DNA from: an uncultured Lewinella sp.
GTDB lineage: Bacteria; Bacteroidota; Bacteroidia; Chitinophagales; Saprospiraceae
Reading direction: 5' to 3'
Assembly: GCA_913057785.1 (NCBI GenBank)
Contig: CAJXPD010000005.1
Coordinates: 24,394 to 88,393, forward strand
Length of the DNA: 64,000 nucleotides
Part shown: one piece after another, positions 33,235 to 40,964 of the stretch
Layout of the letters: each line of letters begins with the position of its first letter
Numbering within the stretch: the first letter of the stretch is position 1
Notes under the pieces: model-generated
Seen by the model: the letters and a program-made list of their open reading frames with translations, nothing else
The model's database searches: none
What the model was told of the DNA's origin: nothing
Position numbers and translations under genes: made by a program

Positions 33235-34887
33235 CGTCTTTTGCGCCTTTCGATTTGCCCGCTGAGCATAGTATTCCTTCCAAAGGCCTGATTGTAAGCA
33301 GTAGATCTTGTTGATATTATGAGCGAGGGTTAGCAATAGGAACTCTACCGATACTTTGTCGATTCCCCGTAATAAAAATCGGCGGTGGCCCATGTTGTAT
33401 TTAATATTGGCAAAAGGAGTTTCTACCTCTACAGATCGTTGCGAACGTTTGGTCTTTCCTACTTCAGAGGCTAGTCTTTTCCGGACTTGCTCTTTATAAG
33501 CCTCCAGTTTTTCGCTTATAAATATGCGTCTATTGGATCCAGGTTTGGCCTGTGCACCTCGGCATTGATCAAACAAGGGGCAGCCTGCACAGCTTTGGCA
33601 CTGGTAGACTTTTAGCTGTCTAGCATAGCCATTGCGGCTCTTTTTGAGGATGTGTTCCTTGAAGTGAAGCTGCTTTTGATTGGGACATAGGTAATAGTCC
33701 TGTTCGGGGTCATAAAACCAGTTGTAACTATTAAATCGTTTTTTGCTTAGTTGTCCGGTATGCTCTTGATACCAAGAAGGGTATTTAACATAAGCTATAT
33801 AACCTTTTTTGTCTAGTAGTTCATAATTTTCTTCGCTACCATAGCCAGCATCAGCCGTGTAATCGGGGCACCAATCTGAGTTTACTGCCCCTTCCACGCG
33901 CTGCTCAAGGCTAGCTACATGAGGCATCAGTGTGGTGCTATCGGATGAAGTTTGATGTAGGGTAGCATTGATAATAAACTGTTTAGAGGTAGTGATCTGT
34001 GCATTGTAGCCTGGCAATAGCCGTTCATCTTTCATTCGCATAGCTGTTGCATCATGATCCGTCTTTGAGTAAGAATTGCGTCCAGCTAAGACCGATTGCT
34101 GAGCCTCGTATTTGATCAACTTGGTTTGCTCTTTGGATAATTGACGATGGATTTTTTCCAATTTACCTTTACGTGTTTTGTCCTTTTGTTGGGCAATCAG
34201 TTTGTTGAGCCCTACTAAACGAGCCGCTAGATCTGAACTATTCATCACTAGCTGGATCTGATCAGGGCTTTGGTGCTCAACCAAATCTTTACTACCATAG
34301 ATTTGATCTTCCTGCTCCTGCAAAGCTTGCCATTGTTGCAGTAAAGTCGTTATCCGGTCCATCACCCAGCCTTTATAACGCTCCGTATTCTTACGCCATA
34401 CTATCTTATATTTATTAGCATTAGCTTCCCATTTAGAACCGTCCACATACAGGTCGGATAAATCAACATAACCCTGCTCTATCAGATACATCAGGACTTG
34501 GCTAACCACTACATCTACAATATCCTGCATGCGCTTAGAACGAAACGAACTCAAGGTCTTAAAACAGGGGCGTTGTCCGCCAGCTAACCAGATAAAGACT
34601 AAGTCCTCTCGCAACTTCTTGGCTAAAGATCGACTGGTGTAAACCTTAGTACAATAGCTATACAACCATACCTTAAGTAACATCCGTGGGTCATACGCAG
34701 GGCTGCCTTGACTGCTATAATAGCTCGATAGCTCTTGCAAGCACAAGCCTTCCACTACCTCATTAATCAACTGAGCTAAGGCATTATCCGATACTAACTC
34801 CTGTAAATGAACGGGTAAGTCGATTACTATATCTTGAGCATAAGGCCGGAAGCGAATCTCCCCTTTTTGAGCTATCTTTGAAGACAT
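33220..34887 (-). CDS. IS1182-family transposase
   Basis: This 555-residue protein has the N-terminal DUF772-type domain (YDPRMLLKVWLYSYCTKVYTSRSLAKKLREDLVFIWLAG). A DDE region follows with LYVDGSKWEANANKY (first Asp) and SDWCPDYTADAGYGSEENYELL (second Asp). Near the end is a Cys-rich block (YQCQSCAGCPLFDQCRG) and then RRSVE-type EVETPFANIKYNMGHRRFLLRG, whose Glu residues include the third catalytic acid. The central Lys/Gln-rich insertion (IAQQKDKTRKGKLEKIHRQL) is usual for the family. Length and order match full IS1182 transposases, with no frameshift. It occupies almost the whole element between the terminal repeats. Confidence 0.92.
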   Translation of the reverse strand: MSSKIAQKGEIRFRPYAQDIVIDLPVHLQELVSDNALAQLINEVVEGLCLQELSSYYSSQGSPAYDPRMLLKVWLYSYCTKVYTSRSLAKKLREDLVFIWLAGGQRPCFKTLSSFRSKRMQDIVDVVVSQVLMYLIEQGYVDLSDLYVDGSKWEANANKYKIVWRKNTERYKGWVMDRITTLLQQWQALQEQEDQIYGSKDLVEHQSPDQIQLVMNSSDLAARLVGLNKLIAQQKDKTRKGKLEKIHRQLSKEQTKLIKYEAQQSVLAGRNSYSKTDHDATAMRMKDERLLPGYNAQITTSKQFIINATLHQTSSDSTTLMPHVASLEQRVEGAVNSDWCPDYTADAGYGSEENYELLDKKGYIAYVKYPSWYQEHTGQLSKKRFNSYNWFYDPEQDYYLCPNQKQLHFKEHILKKSRNGYARQLKVYQCQSCAGCPLFDQCRGAQAKPGSNRRIFISEKLEAYKEQVRKRLASEVGKTKRSQRSVEVETPFANIKYNMGHRRFLLRGIDKVSVEFLLLTLAHNINKIYCLQSGLWKEYYAQRANRKAQKTKKRA

Positions 34888-34984
34888 GAGCAGTGGTGTT
34901 TTCTTTTTGTCTAGACAACTCTAAGTTAACATTCACTGCTCATTCTGCTTTTTGGAGGTTTTTACACAACCCCGTACTTGATCA

Positions 34985-37609
34985 TTATTCATCCCGCAAG
35001 GCATCCACTGGATTGGCCTTCGCCACCCGGATGGTCTGCGAGCTAATCGCTAGCAAAGCGATACTGATCACTGCCAGTACACCAGGCAAAAGCTCAAAAG
35101 GGCCGATAGGTGCCCGAGCTGCTATTTCCGCAAAGACCAATTGGTCAAATAGGAAATAGGTGAGCGGGAGCCCGATGACAGCTGCGACCAACAACAGGCT
35201 GAGAAAGCCGCGACTTAATAGCATAACTAGCCCGCGTTCCGTAGCGCCCATTATTTTTCGGATGCTGATTTCCTTAAAACGCGTTTCCGTAGTAAAGACA
35301 ACCATTCCTAATAGACCAAAAGATGCAATGGTAATGGCCAGGATAGCCAAGAAGCCAATGATCTTGATCATAGCCGTATATTCATTGTAGGCATGTTGAA
35401 TGGATTCATCAAAAAAGGAAGCCTGGAAGGGATGTACAGGGTCCACCTTAGACCAGATTGCCTCCAAACGATCCATCGTAATACCCAGGTCAGCTGTTGC
35501 GAGTTTGAGGTTGATCACTTGGAGCTGTTCAGGATCTCTACGGAAAACGAAGCGTCGGATGGGATCTCTTAGCGTGCTATTGTGGAAATCCTTTACCACC
35601 CCAACAATCTGCATCCGTTGGCCACTGATGATCAACTCTTTTCCTATAGCTTCAGTCGGACTCCCTAATTCGAAAAATGCCAGGGTCTTTTCATTGGTGA
35701 TCACAGCAGACTCTTCAGGCCTTTCGCTGGATAGGGGACTGAAGTTTTCGCCGGCAATTAATTCGTGTTCATGTAATTCGATGTATTGTTCATCGATAAC
35801 ATTGTAGTGGACAAAGGTGGAGTCGAGCGCTCCAGGAAGCTTGGCAGAGGTAGAATAAGTGTCCCCGACGCTTGGAACCAACTTGGAGGCTGAAATATCG
35901 GTCACATCGGACAGCTGTTCGAATTCACGCTTCAGTAATTGATAGTCATTCCCTTGTAGTTCTATGTTGAGGATGTTTTCGGTGTTAAATCCCAAGTCGT
36001 AGCTTAAAAAGTAGCGATATTGGTGATAGACTAAGGAAATAGCTACCATAAAGCAGATGGAAAGCACGTACTGGAAGGTGATGAGGACTTTTCTTAGGCT
36101 TACCTGTTTGAACAACCTTAATTTGCTAATGTCCTTGATAACCTTGGCCGGACTGATTTTGGAAAAAAATAGGGCAGGCAGAAAGCCTGATATAAGCCCA
36201 ATAGAGATAGCCAACGTCACGAAATACAAGTAGGTGCTGAGCGTAGGATGCAGGGAAATTCGAGCAAAAAAGGAAGGCTCAAGGTTCAAGAAATGAGGCC
36301 TGATCCACAAGAATAGTAGGAAAGAAAACCCCAAAGCCAATAAAGCCATAATCACGGCTTCCACGAGGAATTGTGTAAAAACTTGCCCGCGTGATGCACC
36401 CACCACTTTTCGTACACCCACCTCCCTAGAACGTCTCAAAGCACGTGCAATGGACAGGTTGGTATGATTAAAGCAGGCGGAGAGCATAACTACAAGTGCG
36501 AGAACTCCCAAAAACCACAGGAAAGCCTTGTCTACATGGTAGCCTACATGATTAGATAAGTTTTGACTAATTACCACTTCTGAAAGGGCTTGTAGTTTCA
36601 GTTGGATCTTGTTGGTTTCGTCCTGTTGGTTTTCACGATTACTAATGCGATCTAGACTGGTCTGGATTGTTCTAGGGCTGGCATTTCTATCGAGTCGTAG
36701 GTAGATGTGCGAATCCCAAATATTAGTCCAACTTTGCCAGGCAGCCTGTTGCTCTACTGACATCTTTTGTTCCAATGTGCTTAGCGCACCCAGCATCTCA
36801 AAATCCAGATGGGAGTTTGTTGGAGGGTCTTCGACCACTGCAGTGATCGTATACACTTCATCTTCGATAACCACCGCCTCGCCCACAACTTCTGTGCGCT
36901 GGAATAGTTTTTCAGCAGCAGATTGACTCAAAACTAGTGAATAGGGAGCTTCCAGAGCAGAAGCGGTATTGCCGGCAATTAGATTGAAAGAAAATAGATC
37001 AAAGAAGTTGACTGATGCCCAAAGACCGCGTAGAGGTAGAATCTTATCCTCGTGTCCCACATCCTTGTTAAAGGAGCGTTGAATGGTTACCAATTCTTCT
37101 ATACCAGGAGTGCCATCTGCGATTCGTTGACCGGCAAGCGGAGAAGTGGAAGCATAGTCTTGTATTCCTCGATCAGTCGTGTGGCTGCTGATCACTCGGT
37201 AGATGCTCGAAAAATTATCATGAAAGCGATCAAAGCTGTGGAGTTCACTGAGGTAAGCAATGAGGAGTAGCCCAACGGACATACTAATGGCCATGCCGAG
37301 TACATTGATACCAGTAAACAACTTACTTTTAGCAAGACCACGCAAGCCGGATTTCAAATAATGTCGGATTAGATTCGGATGATTCATTGATGAATATTTT
37401 ACGGGTGATCTAGTAGTGTAGGGGCGAATGAATTTGACAACATCGATTACATAAATAAACCGCGCCTTTCTCAGACCTTTAGCGCGAAGGTTTCGCTGAA
37501 AGCATTCATAAAGGTCACCCTGTAGATCTTCAAGTAATTCAGGTCTACAGTACCATTGTAATAGCCGATCCGCCCATCGAGGAGGTTGTGGTGTTTTCGG
37601 TTGTTGCAT
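34985..37609 (-). CDS. FtsX/MacB-type ABC permease with N-terminal prefix domain
   Basis: This 874-residue membrane protein opens with a cytosolic prefix of about 75 residues (RWADRLLQWYCRPELLEDLQGDLYECFQRNL) seen in PadR-linked permeases. A first membrane helix (LFTGINVLGMAISMSVGLLLIAYL) leads into a MacB-type periplasmic domain (DRFHDNFSSIYRVIS, VVEDPPTNSHLDFEM). FtsX bundles follow in two sets: FLWFLGVLALVVMLSACFNHTNLSIARALRRSREVGVRKVVGASR, and near the end ITIASFGLLGMVVFTTETRFKEISIRKIMGAT. No ATPase gene is adjacent. Its ATG shares one base with the PadR stop (TGATG), so the two are translationally coupled. Export of a peptide, lipid or antimicrobial is plausible; the substrate is unknown. 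A paralog lies at 54445. Confidence 0.88.
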   Translation of the reverse strand: MQQPKTPQPPRWADRLLQWYCRPELLEDLQGDLYECFQRNLRAKGLRKARFIYVIDVVKFIRPYTTRSPVKYSSMNHPNLIRHYLKSGLRGLAKSKLFTGINVLGMAISMSVGLLLIAYLSELHSFDRFHDNFSSIYRVISSHTTDRGIQDYASTSPLAGQRIADGTPGIEELVTIQRSFNKDVGHEDKILPLRGLWASVNFFDLFSFNLIAGNTASALEAPYSLVLSQSAAEKLFQRTEVVGEAVVIEDEVYTITAVVEDPPTNSHLDFEMLGALSTLEQKMSVEQQAAWQSWTNIWDSHIYLRLDRNASPRTIQTSLDRISNRENQQDETNKIQLKLQALSEVVISQNLSNHVGYHVDKAFLWFLGVLALVVMLSACFNHTNLSIARALRRSREVGVRKVVGASRGQVFTQFLVEAVIMALLALGFSFLLFLWIRPHFLNLEPSFFARISLHPTLSTYLYFVTLAISIGLISGFLPALFFSKISPAKVIKDISKLRLFKQVSLRKVLITFQYVLSICFMVAISLVYHQYRYFLSYDLGFNTENILNIELQGNDYQLLKREFEQLSDVTDISASKLVPSVGDTYSTSAKLPGALDSTFVHYNVIDEQYIELHEHELIAGENFSPLSSERPEESAVITNEKTLAFFELGSPTEAIGKELIISGQRMQIVGVVKDFHNSTLRDPIRRFVFRRDPEQLQVINLKLATADLGITMDRLEAIWSKVDPVHPFQASFFDESIQHAYNEYTAMIKIIGFLAILAITIASFGLLGMVVFTTETRFKEISIRKIMGATERGLVMLLSRGFLSLLLVAAVIGLPLTYFLFDQLVFAEIAARAPIGPFELLPGVLAVISIALLAISSQTIRVAKANPVDALRDE

Positions 37610-37944
37610 CAGATCATTCCTTTAAAAACAAATGCTGGAATTATACGCCATAGGCCATCGCGAATCTGCTTGGATTTGATCAATGCGGCTTTGCCCGCCG
37701 TGGTGAGCTCATAGAACCGCTTCCGTCGCCCCCCTCTCTCACTAGTTGGCGCCCCTAATTGACTGCTTAGATATCCCTTGGTTTCTAGTCGATTCAAGAC
37801 CGCATGTACTACTCCAAGACGTACTTTACGTTCCGCATGCTTCTCCAATTCATCACAAATGGCGACGCTATAGGCACCATCAGTCAGGGCAGCTATAGTC
37901 AGCAATACCAGTTCCTCAAATTCTCCAAGATTCGTTCCTTTCAT
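37609..37944 (-). CDS. PadR-family transcriptional regulator
   Basis: The start at 37944 (MKGTNLGEFEELVLLTIAAL) matches the usual start of the family; an upstream in-frame ATG at 37965 would add seven residues. The 111-residue winged helix includes GAYSVAICDELEKHAERKVRLGVVHAVLNRLETKGYLSSQLG and the wing SERGGRRKRFYELTTAGKAAL. It lacks the long C-terminal dimer domain, so it is PadR subfamily 2. It probably represses the permease gene that begins on its last base, responding to a small hydrophobic ligand or stress, and might also act on the paralogous permease at 54445. Confidence 0.9.
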   Translation of the reverse strand: MKGTNLGEFEELVLLTIAALTDGAYSVAICDELEKHAERKVRLGVVHAVLNRLETKGYLSSQLGAPTSERGGRRKRFYELTTAGKAALIKSKQIRDGLWRIIPAFVFKGMI

Positions 37945-38064
37945 CTGTGAAATTGATTTATTCACTAAATGTATGTAAAATAATCAAAATTCGCGAGTCA
38001 TTCTATCTGAAGGATATTAGAAAGACGCTTCGCGATATGAATGGTTGTGGAGATGACTCAAATT

Positions 38065-38122
38065 ATATAGCTGTTCGTAGTTTAAAACTACGAACAGCTA
38101 TTAAAACTACGAACAGCTATAT
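38065..38122. repeat. Three-arm palindromic element, copy B
   Basis: ATAGCTGTTCGTAGTTT (38067-38083) pairs perfectly with 38085-38101, and a second right arm AAACTACGAACAGCTATAT lies at 38104-38122. Compared with copy A (21013-21078) the central TCCG/CGGA has become TTCG/CGAA in all three arms, so pairing is kept. It ends 7 bp before the stop codon of the minus-strand gene at 38130-38954 and thus lies in that gene's 3' region. Confidence 0.8.
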
Positions 38123-38129
38123 GGCTCGC

Positions 38130-38954
38130 CTATTGAATATTAGCTTTGACCATCATCACATCCTTATAAGGAGTAGCCTCATCTCGAAGGTGTACATATT
38201 TCTGGTAAGTTGTATTGCTTTGCAGTCGTGCAAATCCATCAGGCACTGCCCAACGCGCAAATCCAATCAAGCTTGGTGTGTATTTACCGCTCGTGCAATT
38301 TGAAAGCGGGTTTAGCGTCAAAATAGGTTCGTATCCATACTTAGCAGTTGTGGCCACCGGTGCCACTTTTTCGAAGTACTGAGAAAGTTTTGGCGCTTCC
38401 TCTGGGACTATCCATAGTGCCGCGAAATCATAGACAGATTGGTCATCAAAAGTATAGGTTATATCTTTTTCCACCTGGAAGTAACCCATGTAAAGAAAGT
38501 CAATGGCTTTATTTCGGATATTTCTGAGTTTAAGATAGCGGGGGTCTTTGTTGAATTTTTCCTTTTGTTCATAGCTATCCCAAACGAAGAAGCCAAGTTG
38601 TTGTACCGGTGCTTCACCATAAGCATGTTCTACTACGGTAAAAGTCTGAGATGTAGTTAGACCGTATTCTCCAGCTACCGGGAATACCTTTGGAAAATAG
38701 TCCTGACCTAGTACCTTTTCTTGTCCTGGTTTAATACTAAACAAAGCCACTTCAATCACTTTGCCTGCAGGGAACGTAAAGGTGGCCTTTTTGGGTGCTC
38801 CTTGGTAACTGCTTAGCTGGGCAAAACTGGGTGCTGTGCTGGTATTGGAAAGTTTTTCGCTGCAGGCAGTAGGATCACAATCTTGCGACATCAAGAGGCT
38901 GTAACTAAAAGCACTAAGGAAGAGCATGAGAGTACTCATCTTAAATCTATTCAT
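38130..38954 (-). CDS. Secreted protein with duplicated ferredoxin-like (dimeric alpha/beta barrel) domains, function unknown
   Basis: The ATG at 38954 gives MNRFKMSTLMLFLSAFSYSLLMSQ, a signal peptide; the frame extends upstream to 39077 but that leader lacks export features. The mature part of about 250 residues contains two similar halves, VIEVALFSIKPGQEKVLGQDYFPKVFP and FAALWIVPEEAPKLSQYFEKVAP. Each is followed by a GFFVWDSYEQKEKFNKDPRYLKLRN / GFARWAVPDGFARLQSNTTYQKYVHLRDEA segment. This is the pattern of a duplicated DUF1330/NIPSNAP-like alpha/beta barrel. Paired Cys (DCDPTACSE) lie near the mature N-terminus. It is divergent from the TPR-LytTR regulator (276 bp), which may control it. 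Confidence 0.65.
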   Translation of the reverse strand: MNRFKMSTLMLFLSAFSYSLLMSQDCDPTACSEKLSNTSTAPSFAQLSSYQGAPKKATFTFPAGKVIEVALFSIKPGQEKVLGQDYFPKVFPVAGEYGLTTSQTFTVVEHAYGEAPVQQLGFFVWDSYEQKEKFNKDPRYLKLRNIRNKAIDFLYMGYFQVEKDITYTFDDQSVYDFAALWIVPEEAPKLSQYFEKVAPVATTAKYGYEPILTLNPLSNCTSGKYTPSLIGFARWAVPDGFARLQSNTTYQKYVHLRDEATPYKDVMMVKANIQ

Positions 38955-39230
38955 TGTTTTGGATTTGAGTATGAAATAAATCAGTTCATAGCTCAAAAGT
39001 GCTATATGTCTGATACGCTCAAAACTCTTTGGCATGTTTAGGAGAGCTTGACCCTCAAACTCCTTTTTATTTGGCAAGTTTGGGCTTATTAGGTCCTCAA
39101 TTAAAGCCTAGGCTTCCCAATCATGCCACAAAATGGCTTTCTTGTCTAAAAAGCATCCGATTTATGCCATATTTTGCATTAATGATTTATAAATGATGAA
39201 GTTAGCCGGCATCTTTAACTATAGTGGCCT

Positions 39231-40961
39231 ATGCAAAAGAAAAAAATTGCTGTTCTACCGCTCCGAAATACTACAGATCCGAGCTGGGATTATCTGTCTC
39301 AGGGATTTACGGATTTGATCCAGGATACTTTGGCCGCTAGTCCCATCTTGCTGGTTATCAATCAAGAAAGTTTAATAGTGAAAGGGGGTAGTGAAGAAAA
39401 GGATCCACTGTACTACCTGGATACGCTAGAATTAGAGTTACTGATTACAGGAGATGTAAGTGTAGGGGAAGAAGTTGTGTTACACTTAACCTGTTGGGAA
39501 GACAATGGTCATGCCCCCGTTTGGACGAAGACCTTTAGCACGCCTATTCGGTCTGTCATGCGATTAGGCAATGAGGTCAGTCAATTTTTCCAACGGCAAT
39601 GGAATAGAGATGAAGCATCTCTGCCGCTTAATCCAAATGTACCCCAAAACCGCTCAGCCTATCGAACCTACTTGTTGGCTAACCACTATCTCAACAAATG
39701 GGATCGTGGATATACGGAATTGGCTCTACAACAATATGAGCGGGTAGTGGAGTTGGAGCCAGATTTCATTCCGGCTTATCTGGGTATTGCCAAAGCGGTT
39801 GTCTTCCTAGTGGGTCGGGGCTATAGGGTAGCGCACGAGAACTACCCGAGGGTGACTCGCTTGATGGATCAGATGTTACTGCTTAATCCGAATTATGGGG
39901 AGCTGTACATTTATAAGGGGATTATTGACTTTTTCTACCGATTAGATTGGGAGGCTGCCTATAGAAATATTGAGGAGGGCTTGAAAAACTACAGTGCAGG
40001 CGCGGAAGCTTATTCTCAGCTATCCTACTTTTGGTACGGTATGCGCAGATACGATCAGGCTTTAGAGGCCTTAGAAGCAGCAATGGAGTACAATCCGCTT
40101 TCACTCAGCCTGCTGAATATGAAAGGAGACATCTTATTAAGTGCGCAACGGTATCCGGAAGCAATTGCTGTATTTCAATCGATCTTAAAGTTACAACCAG
40201 AGGACAAGGTAAGTTATGAGAATCTTATGTATATCAGTGCTTTGCAAAAAGACGAAAGGAGGACACGCTACTATCTTCGGATTCTTCAATCTCATGGTGC
40301 AGTATCTGTGCTAGATTTCCCGCGCTTGGGTTATGTTTATGCCTACCTACGGATGGAGGATAAAGTAACGCAAAGTCTTGATTTATTGCGAGGCCAAGAA
40401 AAAGAACAGCGGACTGTTAACCACTTCGGGAGACTAGCGAATATCTATGCTGGCCGAAAGGATTGGGAGAAGGTGATGGATTGTTTGGAGAAATATTTTG
40501 ATGCTCGGAGTGGTCTTATTTACATGCTTACTGACCCGCAGTTTGAACCCGTCAGAAATTGGGCACGTTACCGCCGATTAGAGCAACAGATCAAGCTCCC
40601 GTCTAACCTCCTAGATGAGGTGAAGCTTACTATTCAGACGGGTCTAAAAGAATGCATCCGGCTTAACCCCGACCGCCTGTTATATGCTAAGTCTGACGAG
40701 AAGTACCTTACATTGGTTACTTACAACAACTTCCGATTGGAACAAAAATTTATCCGTTTAAGTCTGAAAGCCTTACATCAACAATTACCATCGAAAGATT
40801 TCTTCCGTTGTCATCGATCTTATATCGTGAACCGCAAATTACGCTATTCTGCTACAGGAAATCAACGAGGCTATATCCTTCATTCCCTAGAATATGGATT
40901 TGAAATACCGGTTGCAAGGGCAAACATTGCGCAAATGAAAGAATGCTTGAAGCTAGTATAG
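39231..40961 (+). CDS. Cytosolic TPR-LytTR transcriptional regulator
   Basis: This 576-residue protein lacks a signal peptide. Residues 1-125 (KKIAVLPLRNTTDPSWDYLSQGFTDLIQDTLA, LLITGDVSVGEEVVLHLTCWEDN) resemble the FlgO/TolB-N-like domain that precedes TPRs in many regulators and cyclases. Residues about 145-440 are TPR units (FIPAYLGIAKAVVFLVGRGY, YSQLSYFWYGMRRYDQALEALEAAMEYNP, ILLSAQRYPEAIAVFQSILKLQP). Residues about 480-575 form a LytTR DNA-binding domain (YLTLVTYNNFRLEQKFIRLSLKALHQQLPSKDFFRCHRSYIVN). No receiver domain is present, so input must come through the TPRs or the N-terminal domain. It overlaps no neighbour; its stop lies 3 bp from the convergent GH78 gene. Confidence 0.87.
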   Translation: MQKKKIAVLPLRNTTDPSWDYLSQGFTDLIQDTLAASPILLVINQESLIVKGGSEEKDPLYYLDTLELELLITGDVSVGEEVVLHLTCWEDNGHAPVWTKTFSTPIRSVMRLGNEVSQFFQRQWNRDEASLPLNPNVPQNRSAYRTYLLANHYLNKWDRGYTELALQQYERVVELEPDFIPAYLGIAKAVVFLVGRGYRVAHENYPRVTRLMDQMLLLNPNYGELYIYKGIIDFFYRLDWEAAYRNIEEGLKNYSAGAEAYSQLSYFWYGMRRYDQALEALEAAMEYNPLSLSLLNMKGDILLSAQRYPEAIAVFQSILKLQPEDKVSYENLMYISALQKDERRTRYYLRILQSHGAVSVLDFPRLGYVYAYLRMEDKVTQSLDLLRGQEKEQRTVNHFGRLANIYAGRKDWEKVMDCLEKYFDARSGLIYMLTDPQFEPVRNWARYRRLEQQIKLPSNLLDEVKLTIQTGLKECIRLNPDRLLYAKSDEKYLTLVTYNNFRLEQKFIRLSLKALHQQLPSKDFFRCHRSYIVNRKLRYSATGNQRGYILHSLEYGFEIPVARANIAQMKECLKLV

Positions 40962-40964
40962 GTA

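Larger units (their letters stand above)
33077..34977. mobile_element. IS1182-like insertion sequence with perfect terminal repeats
   Basis: The ends are GTACGGGGTTGTGTAA at 33077-33092 and its exact reverse complement at 34962-34977, enclosing one transposase gene. Because GTAC is itself a palindrome, the outer four bases can equally be a 4-bp target duplication, leaving 12-bp inverted repeats and an element from 33081 to 34973. The element lies between the convergent stop codons of the HExxH lipoprotein and the FtsX permease and disrupts neither. Intact ends and an intact gene suggest a recent, possibly still mobile insertion. Confidence 0.9.
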
